This document shows, one piece after another, positions 9,399 through 17,961 of a stretch of DNA of 64,000 nt (the stretch's first letter is position 1; every line of letters starts with the position of its first letter). This DNA is from Sphingomonas azotifigens NBRC 15497 (GTDB taxonomy: Bacteria; Pseudomonadota; Alphaproteobacteria; Sphingomonadales; Sphingomonadaceae): contig NZ_BCTR01000002.1 of the NCBI RefSeq assembly GCF_002091475.1, forward strand, positions 42,576-106,575, given 5' to 3'. A program made the translations under genes and the position numbers. The notes under the pieces are model-generated. The model had not been told where the DNA came from, ran no database searches, and saw nothing but the letters and a program-made list of their open reading frames with translations.

Positions 9399-10183
9399 AC
9401 GTGCATCGTCTCACCCTGGGCGACGGCTGTCGCCTCGCCGTGGCGTGCGACGGCGATCCTGCCGCGCCGCCGCTGATCCTGTCCAATTCGCTCGGCACCG
9501 ATCGCGCGATGTGGGCGCCGCAAGTGGCGCCGCTGGCGCGGCAGTTTCGGGTGATCCGCTATGACACGCGCGGGCATGGCGCTTCGGATGCGCCCGCCGG
9601 GGCGTATGGCCTCGACCGGCTGGGTCGCGACGTGCTCGAACTCGCCGACGCGCTGGGGCTCGACCGGTTCGCCTTTTGCGGGCTCTCGCTCGGCGGGATG
9701 ACCGGGCAGTGGCTCGGCGTGCAGGCGCCGGCGCGGCTGACCCGGCTCGTCATCGCCAACAGCGCGCCGTATATGGGCCCGCCCTCGGGATGGGACGCGC
9801 GGATCGGCGTGGTGCGCGGCCAGGGCATGGCGGCGATCGCGGAGGCGGTGGTCGAGCGCTGGTTCACCCCCGGCTTCCGCGCAGATCCAGCGAATACCGC
9901 ACCGACCCTGGCCACCCTGCTGGCGACCGATCCGCAGGGTTATGCCGGCTGCTGCGCGGCGATCCGCGACATGGACCTCCGCCCGCTGCTGGGATTGATC
10001 CAGACGCCGACGCTGGTGATCGGCGGGGCGCAGGACCCGGCAACGCCGCCGGAGCAGACCGCGGCACTGGTCGAGGGGATCGCCGGCGCTAGCTGCGTGA
10101 TGCTGGAGGCGGCGCACCTGTCGAACCTCGAGCAGCCAGCAGCGTTCACGACGGCGCTGCTCGGTCACCTCCGGCAGGGGTAA
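9395..10183 (+). CDS. pcaD: 3-oxoadipate enol-lactonase
   Basis: Alpha/beta hydrolase (262 residues) that opens 3-oxoadipate enol-lactone to 3-oxoadipate. The nucleophile serine sits in CGLSLGGMTG near residue 93 and the oxyanion region in SNSLGTDRAMW. A likely acid Asp is in GGAQDPATPP, and the catalytic His is in EAAHLSNLEQP. It is the last gene of the operon and starts on the ATG overlapping the pcaF stop. It supplies the step between CatC and PcaIJ, so the whole pathway is present without any outside gene. Confidence 0.92.
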   Translation: MNVHRLTLGDGCRLAVACDGDPAAPPLILSNSLGTDRAMWAPQVAPLARQFRVIRYDTRGHGASDAPAGAYGLDRLGRDVLELADALGLDRFAFCGLSLGGMTGQWLGVQAPARLTRLVIANSAPYMGPPSGWDARIGVVRGQGMAAIAEAVVERWFTPGFRADPANTAPTLATLLATDPQGYAGCCAAIRDMDLRPLLGLIQTPTLVIGGAQDPATPPEQTAALVEGIAGASCVMLEAAHLSNLEQPAAFTTALLGHLRQG

Positions 10184-10562
10184 AGGGCGCGCGGTCGGCG
10201 CGCCGCATCGACCGGCCCGGCCGGCTGCCAAGGACGAAGAAGGGGCGCAGGAACCGCATGGTTCCCGCCCCCTTTCCCCGCGCGACACTGCTGCTCGTGC
10301 CGATTGCGTGGGCGCCGATGGTGAAGTGCTTGGCAGCGCCTCTTCCTCCCACGCCATCCTCCACCCAGTCGATCGACCCGGCCACTTCGATGACCGAGGT
10401 TGCGTCGGGATCGCGCACGGTGCCCTGCTGTACCAGTTCGGTGGCTTCGGTGTCTTCCATCGAGATATAGCCCGCCGCGCCGACCAGATTGGCCTGCTTG
10501 AGCCCCAAGGCGCGCAGCGCCAGGATGATGCTGGAGGGCGGTAGCGTCGCGGTGACCAGCAA
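10146..10562 (-). CDS. Unrecognised open frame, probably a gene remnant
   Basis: A minus-strand open frame whose central part (for example GAAGYISMEDTEATELVQQG and VIEVAGSIDWVEDGVGG) looks protein-like rather than antisense noise. I do not recognise the family. Its 5' side runs into the IS3 transposase fragment and its 3' end overlaps the pcaD tail, so an intact gene is unlikely; it may be what is left of a gene cut by the insertions. No convincing start codon or ribosome site was found; the TTG at 10562 is only a formal choice. Confidence 0.2.
   Translation of the reverse strand: MLVTATLPPSSIILALRALGLKQANLVGAAGYISMEDTEATELVQQGTVRDPDATSVIEVAGSIDWVEDGVGGRGAAKHFTIGAHAIGTSSSVARGKGAGTMRFLRPFFVLGSRPGRSMRRADRAPFTPAGGDRAAPS
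10186..10204. terminator. Possible terminator hairpin after the benzoate operon
   Basis: Arms GGCGCGC and GCGCGCC enclose a 5-base loop, beginning two bases after the pcaD stop codon. The stem is very GC-rich but no T-tract follows, so intrinsic termination is not certain; it may protect the mRNA 3' end or act together with Rho. Confidence 0.4.
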
Positions 10563-10579
10563 CGATGACGTGACAAGCA

Positions 10580-10690
10580 ACCGCCAGGTACGCGAGATGG
10601 AGTGCCAACCCGGCCGCAAGACGCTCGAGGTCGAGATCCTCAAGGGGGCGCTGGACCGGTCGCGCCCAAAAAAACGACCTTGCTCATGCG
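10580..10690 (+). mobile_element. IS3-family OrfA C-terminal fragment
   Basis: The translated frame reads RQVREMECQPGRKTLEVEIL, then a short stretch ending DRSRPKK. This resembles the coiled-coil end of IS3-family OrfA proteins, where the common form is GRKTMEVEILKEAL. The fragment ends in a run of seven A residues (within 10667-10674), the kind of slippery site at which IS3 elements frameshift, after which another frame continues KKTTLLMRS. The rest of the element is absent, so this is a dead remnant. Confidence 0.6.
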
Positions 10691-10699
10691 CTCGCCGCT

Positions 10700-10910
10700 G
10701 CCGGAGGATTTCTGCGGAGCCTGGCCCGGCGGGACCTGCGCGGTGTTAAGCTCGTCATCTCGGATGCGCACGAAGGCACCAAGGCGGCCGCCTCGCGCGT
10801 GTTCAGCGCGACCTGGCAGCGAGGCCGCGTCCACTTCGCCCGTAACGCCTGGCGCACGCCGGCAAAAGCGGTCGCCGTGTGGTCCCGGCCTCTTCCCGAC
10901 GAGGGTGCCA
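10700..10910 (+). mobile_element. IS256-family transposase internal fragment, frameshifted
   Basis: One frame reads FLRSLARRDLRGVKLVISDA, then HEGTKAAASRVFSATWQRG and RVHFARNA. This matches the region around a catalytic Asp of IS256-type transposases (VISDAHEG...TWQRCRVHF.RN). Near 10850 the reading frame breaks, and the homology continues in another frame as AHAGKSGRRVV. Both ends are missing. It is fused directly behind the IS3 fragment and ends close to the 3' end of the neighbouring hydrolase gene. Confidence 0.7.
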
Positions 10911-10944
10911 TTACCGCGATCGGGCCGATCTGCGCATCCTCTGC

Positions 10945-11811
10945 TCACGTACTGCCTGAGGCACCCGGCAGGCGCTGCTCGATCCATGCAGTCATCGCTC
11001 CGAGAACAGCTTCTTTGTTGAAATCTGCGAGAAGATCGTGAAACGCGCCGTCGTAGAGCGCCAGCCTTTTGTCTTTGGAGGCGGCGGCCTCACAGAAAAG
11101 CCGGCTGCCGCTAGGCAGCGTCACCCTGTCGGCGGTACCGTGCACGATGAAAACAGGTGTGGTGAATTGGGCGAATTCCCGTTCGAGCCGCTCCCCCGCC
11201 CGGATCAGCGCAGCCAAGGTGCTAGCCGGCTGCTTCTCCCCGGTGGTCAGGGGGTCCGCGTTCAGGAGACCAACTCTACTGGGATCGCGCGAAAAATCCT
11301 CGTTCTTCAGCCGTAAGATGCGCGCGCGGGGAAAGACGCGGCTGAACAGCTTGAGACCGGTCAACATAAAGTCGGGCGCAGGCAGTTTGAAGGCGAAGCT
11401 CTCACAAATCAGCCCATGCAGGCGGAACGGGTGCTCGATGGCGTAGAGACAAGCCGCCACGCCGCCGGCACTATGCCCCAGCAGGTACAATGGAAGATCA
11501 TGTTCGCGTCGCGTAGCCAGCTCGACCATCGCAGCGATATCAGCGACATACTCGTCAAACCGTTCCACCGTGAAGCGCGGCCCACTCGATCGGCCGCGCC
11601 CGCGGAGGTCCACCGCGTAGACCACGTGACCCGCAGCCACGAGCTGCTCCGCCACCCATTGATAGTGGCCGCCATGCGCATTGAACCCGTGGCAAATGGC
11701 AACGATCGCGCGCGGGGATGACGTGGGGCGCCAGCTACGGACGAAAATCGACACGCGGTCGACGGCGAGCGTACTCTCTTCAGGGTCTACGCGGGAGGCG
11801 CTCGCGGTCAT
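10945..11811 (-). CDS. Alpha/beta hydrolase, monoacylglycerol-lipase-like
   Basis: A 288-residue cytoplasmic serine hydrolase of the lysophospholipase/monoacylglycerol lipase type (Hydrolase_4). It shows ICHGFNAHGGHYQW (oxyanion HG), DLRGRGRSSGPR, the nucleophile elbow GHSAGG near residue 116, the acid Asp in HGTADRVTLP and the catalytic His in GAFHDLL. There is no signal peptide. It is transcribed towards the IS256 remnant, and its stop lies within 50 bp of it. The substrate cannot be told from sequence; a glycerol ester or another carboxylic ester is the family expectation. Confidence 0.8.
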   Translation of the reverse strand: MTASASRVDPEESTLAVDRVSIFVRSWRPTSSPRAIVAICHGFNAHGGHYQWVAEQLVAAGHVVYAVDLRGRGRSSGPRFTVERFDEYVADIAAMVELATRREHDLPLYLLGHSAGGVAACLYAIEHPFRLHGLICESFAFKLPAPDFMLTGLKLFSRVFPRARILRLKNEDFSRDPSRVGLLNADPLTTGEKQPASTLAALIRAGERLEREFAQFTTPVFIVHGTADRVTLPSGSRLFCEAAASKDKRLALYDGAFHDLLADFNKEAVLGAMTAWIEQRLPGASGST

Positions 11812-11883
11812 GGTCCAGTTCCTTCAGGCGAGAATCGTCAAAGGAAGGATGCCCCTCCAAAGCACAGTCCGACGCGGTGTCTG

Positions 11884-12504
11884 TCACGGCTCCGCCAGTT
11901 GCTGGCGCAGCTCGGCATTTTCACGCTCCAGGGCGGTCAGGCGGTCGTGCAGCGGCTGGACGGCTGTCGCGATTTCGCGCTCGCTGAACCGCGGCACGAT
12001 GTGTTGCGGGCAGTTCCAATCGAAGGCGACCAGCCGCAGCCGGAAAATCCGTTCGATCGACGCGCCATATTCGCCATCCGTCACGCGCTCGGTGAGCGCG
12101 CGATCGGACTCGGGCGCGAGCGTCTCGACCTGCACGTACATCTTCAACCTTGCGCGCCGGACATAGTCCATCAGGATCAGGCACGCCCGGCCGCTCGTCC
12201 GGAAATTACCGGTGCTGATATATTGGCGGTTCCCCCGGTAATCGGCGAAGGCGAGCGTCTGCGGATCGAGCATTTTCAGGAAGCCGGCCGGGCCACCGCG
12301 ATGTTGCACATAGGGCCAACCGGTCTCCGATACCGACGCGATGTAGAAACTGTCGCGTTGCGCGAGGAAGGCGGCTTCGTCCGGGGTGAAACGATCGGAC
12401 GCGCGGTGGCTCTTGAAACGAGTCCAGCGCTCGCCCACGCCCATCTCGGCCTGCACGGCGGCCACGCCCGGCGTGCGGGCCACGTCCATGAAGCCATAGG
12501 GCAT
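11884..12504 (-). CDS. Pyridoxamine-5'-phosphate-oxidase-like (split-barrel FMN-binding) protein
   Basis: A 206-residue protein with a split-barrel flavin-binding fold: FLAQRDSFYIASVSETGWPY, HRGGPAGFLKML, FADYRGNRQYISTGNF and LMDYVRRARLKMYV. Members of this pyridoxamine 5'-phosphate oxidase-related group bind FMN or F420 and have mostly unknown substrates. A short coiled-coil (LHDRLTALERENAELRQQL) ends the protein. The ATG at 12504 is preceded by GGAGGGGACGC, which decides the start. It follows a damaged isochorismatase-family gene by 35 bases and may be co-transcribed with it. Confidence 0.75.
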   Translation of the reverse strand: MPYGFMDVARTPGVAAVQAEMGVGERWTRFKSHRASDRFTPDEAAFLAQRDSFYIASVSETGWPYVQHRGGPAGFLKMLDPQTLAFADYRGNRQYISTGNFRTSGRACLILMDYVRRARLKMYVQVETLAPESDRALTERVTDGEYGASIERIFRLRLVAFDWNCPQHIVPRFSEREIATAVQPLHDRLTALERENAELRQQLAEP

Positions 12505-12539
12505 TGCGTCCCCTCCTTCCGATTCAGCCAGCGGCTTGC

Positions 12540-13007
12540 CTAGACTGCTGCCGCGCGCGGCGCCTGCCGGGCGCGGACATAGCTCTCGATAACCGCTGCA
12601 TGATTGGGGGCAGCGAGGCCATAGAGCATGGCCAGCTTGCCGGCTTCGGGGCGCACCCAGGTGCGATGGAGCTCGGAAAGCGGCGCGTTGGGTGATGTCG
12701 GCTTCACCCCGCCCTTGCGCGGCACATAGACGGCGTGCGGGGCGTGGAGGGCGATCTCCGGGATCAGCGGGCCGTTGGAGCCGGCCGGTTCCGAAGCCGT
12801 TGTGATGACAGGGATCTGCAGCAGCGAGGCGAGCCGGGCGATCATCTCTACGTTGCGGCGCAGGTCGGCGACGGGAATGTCCTTCACCGTCTGGAACAGC
12901 CCCGACTGGTGATCGAGCAGCAGGATCACCGTATCGGCCGGGTCCATCAACATGGCGCCGCCGCCGCTGGCAAGAATACTGGTCTTGGGGACGGGCGAAG
13001 ACCGCAT
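12540..13007 (-). pseudogene. Isochorismatase-family hydrolase with internal deletion
   Basis: The N-terminal two-thirds are clear YcaC-like isochorismatase family: TVILLLDHQSGLFQTVKDIP with the catalytic Asp, then ITTASEPAGSNGPLIPEI. After VPRKG the sequence jumps to SPNAPLSELHRTWVRPEAGK, which corresponds to the far C-terminal part of normal relatives. The middle segment containing the nucleophilic cysteine (the VVTDVC-type motif) is missing, leaving 155 residues instead of about 200. The frame itself is intact, so a protein could be made but should lack hydrolase activity. Loss is inferred from family architecture. Confidence 0.65.
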
Positions 13008-13315
13008 GACGGTTATCCTGTGGCTTTGCCCCTGCGCGCCGGCAGCGGCATGGGACGCTTGTATTCGATGTGCACAGGCATTGTACGCGAGATCGGCGCG
13101 GCGCCTCGGTCAGCTGTGGTAAGCGGCGGTTAAGCGCAGGCATTGCCCGGCCGGTTCGGCGAACCGAGGCAAGCTCCCCGCGCCGTTCCCGGGAACAAGG
13201 TTGGCGCGCAACCGTGGAAATTTCTCGCGGGATCGCTAGGATGGTCCATTGCGGACTGCAGGGACGGCGGCGACTTCCATGGAATGGGGGGGACGCCGCT
13301 AGGGATCGGGGAAGC
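13008..13315. other. Intergenic region ahead of the response regulator, with a 15-bp dyad
   Basis: 308 bp without a supported gene, between two divergent transcription units. It contains CGGTTCG-G-CGAACCG at 13152-13166, a perfect 7+7 dyad that could be a regulator site. No clear sigma-70 promoter pair stood out. The last bases carry GGGGAAGC ahead of the GTG start of the response regulator. Confidence 0.35.
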
Positions 13316-13933
13316 GTGACGATACGGGTGCTGACGGTCGACGATCACGCAACGGTCCGCGACGGCGTGGCCGCACTGATCGCGCGCCAGCCCGACATGG
13401 AGATTGCCGGCGAAGCGGCGAACGGCACCGAGGGCATTGCCATGTTCCGCGCGCTCGCCCCGGACGTGACCCTGATGGACCTCCAGATGCCGGACATGGG
13501 CGGGGTCGATGCCATCGCCGCGATCCTGGCGCTGAACCCCAAGGCGCGGATCCTGGTGCTCACCACCTATTCGGGAGATGCGCAAGCGATCCGCGCGATT
13601 CGTGCGGGCGCGGCGGGCTATCTGCTGAAGAGCTGCCTGCGCACCGAATTGCTGGACGCGATCCGCACCGTCCATGCCGGCCGCCGCGCGATGAGCCCCG
13701 AAATCAGCCATGCCGTGGCCGAACATGCGCTCGACGATCCGCTGACCGACCGCGAGATGGCGATCCTCGGCATGGTCGCCGAGGGGCATCCCAACAAGCA
13801 GATCGCCCGCAACCTCGATGTCTCGCCGGACACGATCAAGTCCCACCTCAAGAACATCTTCGCCAAGCTGGGGGTGGACGATCGCACCCATGCCGTCACC
13901 GTCGCGATCCGGCGCGGCTTCTTCCGTCGCTGA
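13316..13933 (+). CDS. NarL/FixJ-type response regulator
   Basis: A 205-residue regulator with a receiver domain (acid pocket D9-D10, phosphoacceptor D55 in TLMDLQMPDMGG, switch Thr in VLTTYSG, Lys in YLLKS) and a C-terminal LuxR-type helix-turn-helix (LTDREMAILGMVAEGHPNKQIARNLD, then DTIKSHLKNIFAKLGV). The GTG at 13316 follows GGGGAAGC and gives a receiver of normal length. It is probably the partner of the sensor kinase at 14541-17630, separated only by a small divergent winged-helix gene. Its target genes are unknown. Confidence 0.88.
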   Translation: MTIRVLTVDDHATVRDGVAALIARQPDMEIAGEAANGTEGIAMFRALAPDVTLMDLQMPDMGGVDAIAAILALNPKARILVLTTYSGDAQAIRAIRAGAAGYLLKSCLRTELLDAIRTVHAGRRAMSPEISHAVAEHALDDPLTDREMAILGMVAEGHPNKQIARNLDVSPDTIKSHLKNIFAKLGVDDRTHAVTVAIRRGFFRR

Positions 13934-13948
13934 CCTCCGGCGCGCGGC

Positions 13949-14329
13949 TCAGTCCTGCACGTCGGCGACGAAGCGATAGCCGCGACCGGTGACAGTCGCG
14001 ATGTAGCGCGGCGTCTCCACCACCTCGCCCAGCACCTTGCGCAGGCTGGCGACATGCACCTTGAGGTTGCCGTCCCCGACGAAAGTGTCGGGCCAGGTAC
14101 GGGCGCGCAATTCGCGCTTGCTGACGACCTCCCCCGGCCGCTCGGCCAGCACGGTGAGTATATCAAGTGCACGGGCACCGATTTTGACCGGCTCGCCGTG
14201 CTTGAGCAGCAACTGCCGGCCGGGCTTGAGAACGAACGGACCGAAGCGGAAGCACCGCTCGATCGCCCGCACCAGCGGCGCCGGATAGGCGGGTATCGGC
14301 ACGGGCACCGATAGAGCAACAGACGGCAT
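13949..14329 (-). CDS. Stand-alone OmpR/CadC-type winged-helix DNA-binding protein
   Basis: A 126-residue protein consisting almost only of a Trans_reg_C winged helix: FRFGPFVLKPGRQLLLKHGE, then ARALDILTVLAERPGEVVSK, then NLKVHVASLRKVLGE and ATVTGRGYRFVADV. There is no receiver domain and no visible membrane segment, so it is neither a normal OmpR regulator nor a full CadC protein. It is convergent with the response regulator (15 bp apart) and divergent from the sensor kinase. A role in regulating the two-component genes is possible but unproven. Confidence 0.75.
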   Translation of the reverse strand: MPSVALSVPVPIPAYPAPLVRAIERCFRFGPFVLKPGRQLLLKHGEPVKIGARALDILTVLAERPGEVVSKRELRARTWPDTFVGDGNLKVHVASLRKVLGEVVETPRYIATVTGRGYRFVADVQD

Positions 14330-14540
14330 GGCGACGACCTCCCGATGGCATCGCTCCGGTCGCCCCAGGCGGGCGCCGCACTGGGTAGGAACGACGATGT
14401 TGTGGCGCGAAGACTATGCCGATGGCGCGCCGGCGGCACCCTACCCCCGGGTTCGCCGGCTTCACCCATTTGGGGGATCGACAGCGCGCGGTACCATCGC
14501 CCCGCGTGACACCCGCTCCGCTTTGGACGAGATACAGCGC

Positions 14541-17500
14541 ATGTCGCCCGCCGCGAAATTTTGGGTCCTGGCCCTGCTGGTCCCGCTGTGGAGCCCCGGC
14601 GGCGCCTGCGCAGCGGGCGCCCCGCGCAGCCTGCAGCAGCTGCGGCATACCGCCTGGACCGTCCGCGAGGGCGCCCCGCCGGAGATCTGGGCGCTCGCCC
14701 AGTCGCACGACGGCTATCTGTGGCTGGGCACGGGGAGCGGCCTGTACCGCTTCGACGGCGCGCACTTCGAGAAGTTCCGCCCCTTCCAGGGCGAGCACCT
14801 CCCCTCGCTCAACGTCAATTCGCTGCTCGCGACCCGCAGCGGCGACCTGTGGATCGGCTTCGCTGCGGGGGCCGTGGCGCGACTGCGCGGGGGACATCTG
14901 GCCTCGTTCGACCTCGGCATCCCCTCGGTTCCCGTGCTGGCGCTGGCCGAGGACCGGTCGGGAGTGATCTGGGCGGTGCTGGGCGAGGACAATCGCGGGG
15001 GCGTCGCCCGCTTTCGCCAAGGTCGATGGGAGATGCTCGGTGCCCGCCACGGCGTGGCCGCGGGCGCTGCGACCAGCGTCGTTGCGGGCATGGACGGATC
15101 GGTATGGGTCGCGGTGGGGGGCGAACTGGTGGTGCTGCGTCCAGGCGCCGCCCGCTTTGTCCCCGTGCCCGCCTCGGCCACCGAACGCCCCCAGTTGAAG
15201 CAGGCTCCGGACGGCGCGATCTGGCTGAGCACCGGAGCCCGTCCCGGTCTCCAACGCATTGCGGGATCTGGGGCCGGCGGCCCCGCGACATGGGTCCAGC
15301 CGCCTCCTGCGGCCAATCCGCGCGCAGAGAGCATGTTGTTCGATCGGCGTGGCAGCCTGTGGGGCAGCTATGGCAGCGGCGGCGTCTTTCGGCTGGGCCT
15401 GGGCTGGGCGGGTGGCGCCCTGCTTCCCAACGGCGTGCGCGAGCGGTTCGGCGGCGAGCGCGGGCTGACGTCCAACCTCGCCAACCCCCTGCTGGAAGAC
15501 CGCGAGGGCAATATCTGGGTGGGGACCAATCTCGGCCTCGACCAGTTCCGCGAGACCAGCGCCGTGGTCGCCACCGGGCTGCCGCCGGATTCGCGCAACG
15601 GCTTCCGGATCGCGCCGGGTCCCGAAGGCGCGATGTATGTGACGACCAATGACGCCCTTTTCCTGGCAGAGCCCGGCCATGCCGCCCGGAAGCTGGCCCG
15701 CCTCCCCCGGCGCCCGCTGATCCTGCACAGGGATGCGCAAGGCCGTGTCTGGATCGGCACGGATCGGACGCTGGGGATCTGGTCCCGCGGCGCCGTGCGC
15801 GACGTGCCCCTGCCCTGGCTCCAACCGATGCCGTTTGCGCTGATCGAGGCGTCGCCCGGACGGATCTGCATCGCCTCGGCCAAAGGCGCCTTTTGCCGGG
15901 AGGGCGGCCGGTGGACGCCCGACCCGCGGCTCGCGACGACGGGCAATCCACCGACGCAGATGCTGCGCGACGGTGCCGGCCGCGTCTGGATCGCCGAAGG
16001 CGACCGTATCGCACTGATCGATGGCGCCGCGCGACGCGTATTCTCCGCCCGCAAGAATCTGGCGCTGGGCACGGTCGTGGTCATCGCGGTGCGGGGGCGC
16101 CATGTCTATGCCGGCGGCGATTTCGGCCTGGCGCGGTTCGACGGCAGGCGCTTTGTCACGCTCCGCTCGGACGTGCACCCCTTTCTGAGCCGCACCGCCG
16201 GGATCGTCGAAACCGAAGCGGGCGACCTCTGGCTCAACACCGCCGGCGGGGTGGTCAGGATCGCACGGGCCGACCTCGAGCAAGCGTTCGCCCACCCCGC
16301 TCGCCCGATGCAGGCGCGTGTGTTCGATCGCGACGACGGCATGCCCGGCGTGGCCCAGCAGGATTCCTGGTCGCAGACCGCGATGGAGGCCTCGGACGGC
16401 CGCCTCTGGTTCCTCACCCGCGTCGGCGTTGCCTGGATCGATCCGAACCAGCTTTTCTTCAACCGGCTGCCGCCGCCGGTGATTATCCAGTCGCTGACCT
16501 CGGGCGGGCGCAGCTATGTGGGCGAGGCGTCGATCCGCCTGCCGAAGGGCACGTCCAGCCTACAGATCGCCTATACCGCGACCAGCCTTTCCGTGCCCTC
16601 GCGCGTGCAGTTCCGCTACCAGCTGGAGGGCGTCGACGAAGGCTGGGTAGATGCCGGCACGCGCCGCGAGGCCTTCTACACCGGGCTCGCGCCGGGCAAC
16701 TACCGCTTCCGGCTGATGGCGGCGAACGAGGACGGCGTGTGGAACCGGCAGGGCGCGACCCTGGCGTTCGAGATCCCGCCGACCTTCGTGCAGAGCTGGC
16801 CCTTCCGCCTTCTCTGCGGCGTCGGCGTGCTGGTGCTGCTCTGGCTGCTCTACAAGCTCCGGCTTCGTGCGCTCGCCCATCGCATCCGCGCGCGGATGGC
16901 GGAGCGCATGGGCGAGCGTGAGCGGATCGCCCGCGAGCTGCACGACACGCTGCTGCAATCGGTCCAGACGCTCACCTTGTACGTCCAGGTGGCAGTGGAG
17001 GACCTGCCGCGCGGCACCCCCGAACGCGCCAAGCTCGAAAGCGCCCTGATCCGCGCCGATCGCGCGATCTCGGAGGGGCGCGACCGCGTGCACGACCTGC
17101 GCACCCAGCTCGATCCCGAGGGTATCGTCGAGATCCTCGCCGCCCTCGTCGCTCAGCAGGGCTTCGATCCTGCGACGAGCGTCCGCATCCAGGCGATCGG
17201 CGAGCCGCGCCCGCTCGCGGCGATCGCGCTGGACGAGATCGTCCGCGTCGCCGGCGAGGCGATCGCCAATGTCCGCCAGCACGCGAACGCCACCCAGTTG
17301 CGCATCGACATCCGCTTCGCCCGTCCCTTCGCGATCCGGTTTTCGGACGACGGCGCGGGGATCCCGGCGCCGGTCCTCGAATGCGGACGCAAGGCCGGCC
17401 ATTACGGGCTGCAAGGAATGCGGGAGCGGGCGAGGAAGCTCCGCGGGTCCCTCTCCATCCGTCCGCGCGCCGGCGGCGGCACCGAGCTGCTGCTCACGAT

Positions 17501-17630
17501 TCCCGCGCATGTCGCCTATGCCCGTCGCGGCGGCTCGCGCTGGTCGGCGTGGCGGGACCGGCTGCCGCGGCTGCGCAACCCGCGCCTGTGGCGGCGGCTG
17601 GCCGCGTCCCGGCATATCACCATCGATTAG
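14541..17630 (+). CDS. Propeller-type sensor histidine kinase (HisKA_3)
   Basis: A 1029-residue membrane kinase. After an N-terminal signal segment (FWVLALLVPLW), a large periplasmic region carries repeated two-component propeller blades (DGYLWLGTGSGLYRF, GNIWVGTNLGLDQF). A Y_Y_Y-like domain follows around residue 690 (FRYQLEGVDEGW), then one membrane helix near 752-772. The dimerisation segment holds the phosphoacceptor His801 in ARELHDTLLQSVQ. The ATPase domain has EAIANVRQHANA, DDGAGIPAP and GHYGLQGMRERA. This pairs by type with a NarL/FixJ regulator, which is encoded just upstream. The ATG at 14541 is chosen because it begins the signal segment. The stimulus is unknown; such propellers often sense carbohydrates in other bacteria. 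Confidence 0.88.
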   Translation: MSPAAKFWVLALLVPLWSPGGACAAGAPRSLQQLRHTAWTVREGAPPEIWALAQSHDGYLWLGTGSGLYRFDGAHFEKFRPFQGEHLPSLNVNSLLATRSGDLWIGFAAGAVARLRGGHLASFDLGIPSVPVLALAEDRSGVIWAVLGEDNRGGVARFRQGRWEMLGARHGVAAGAATSVVAGMDGSVWVAVGGELVVLRPGAARFVPVPASATERPQLKQAPDGAIWLSTGARPGLQRIAGSGAGGPATWVQPPPAANPRAESMLFDRRGSLWGSYGSGGVFRLGLGWAGGALLPNGVRERFGGERGLTSNLANPLLEDREGNIWVGTNLGLDQFRETSAVVATGLPPDSRNGFRIAPGPEGAMYVTTNDALFLAEPGHAARKLARLPRRPLILHRDAQGRVWIGTDRTLGIWSRGAVRDVPLPWLQPMPFALIEASPGRICIASAKGAFCREGGRWTPDPRLATTGNPPTQMLRDGAGRVWIAEGDRIALIDGAARRVFSARKNLALGTVVVIAVRGRHVYAGGDFGLARFDGRRFVTLRSDVHPFLSRTAGIVETEAGDLWLNTAGGVVRIARADLEQAFAHPARPMQARVFDRDDGMPGVAQQDSWSQTAMEASDGRLWFLTRVGVAWIDPNQLFFNRLPPPVIIQSLTSGGRSYVGEASIRLPKGTSSLQIAYTATSLSVPSRVQFRYQLEGVDEGWVDAGTRREAFYTGLAPGNYRFRLMAANEDGVWNRQGATLAFEIPPTFVQSWPFRLLCGVGVLVLLWLLYKLRLRALAHRIRARMAERMGERERIARELHDTLLQSVQTLTLYVQVAVEDLPRGTPERAKLESALIRADRAISEGRDRVHDLRTQLDPEGIVEILAALVAQQGFDPATSVRIQAIGEPRPLAAIALDEIVRVAGEAIANVRQHANATQLRIDIRFARPFAIRFSDDGAGIPAPVLECGRKAGHYGLQGMRERARKLRGSLSIRPRAGGGTELLLTIPAHVAYARRGGSRWSAWRDRLPRLRNPRLWRRLAASRHITID

Positions 17631-17923
17631 GCGGGCGAGGATTCCGCCAGAAGATCGCGGTCTTCGGGATGGCGCTGGAGATAGGCACTGACGAACGGGC
17701 AGCGCGAGACGATCCGCAAGCCCTGCGCGCGCACGTCTGCCAGCGCCCCGGCGACCAGCCGGGTGCCGATCCCCTGCCCTTCGAGCGCCTTGGGGACGAT
17801 CGTGTGGGTGAAGACCAGGATGTCGTCGCGGCGCTGATAGGCCGAAAAGGCGATGCCCTTCTCGGTCGCCAGTTCGTATCGGCTTTCCGCCGGGTTGTTC
17901 CGTACGTCCGTATCGCCTTGCAT
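17627..17923 (-). CDS. GNAT-family N-acetyltransferase, YjdJ-like
   Basis: A 98-residue compact acetyltransferase-fold protein. It contains FTHTIVPKALEGQGIGTRLV with the acetyl-CoA pyrophosphate loop (GQGIGTRL) and then RIVSRCPFVSAYLQRHPE, characteristic of the small GCN5-related group to which E. coli YjdJ belongs. The start ATG is at 17923. It converges with the sensor kinase (stop codons overlap) and lies 38 bp downstream of the hydrolase gene on the same strand. Substrate unknown. Confidence 0.8.
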   Translation of the reverse strand: MQGDTDVRNNPAESRYELATEKGIAFSAYQRRDDILVFTHTIVPKALEGQGIGTRLVAGALADVRAQGLRIVSRCPFVSAYLQRHPEDRDLLAESSPA

Positions 17924-17961
17924 GGTCGCTCCTTCCCTTGTCGAACGCAGCACGATCCCGT

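Noticed and set aside
10186..10562. Assigning a function to the minus-strand frame after pcaD
   Set aside because: Some stretches look protein-like, but I do not recognise the family and the frame is broken by transposase remnants.
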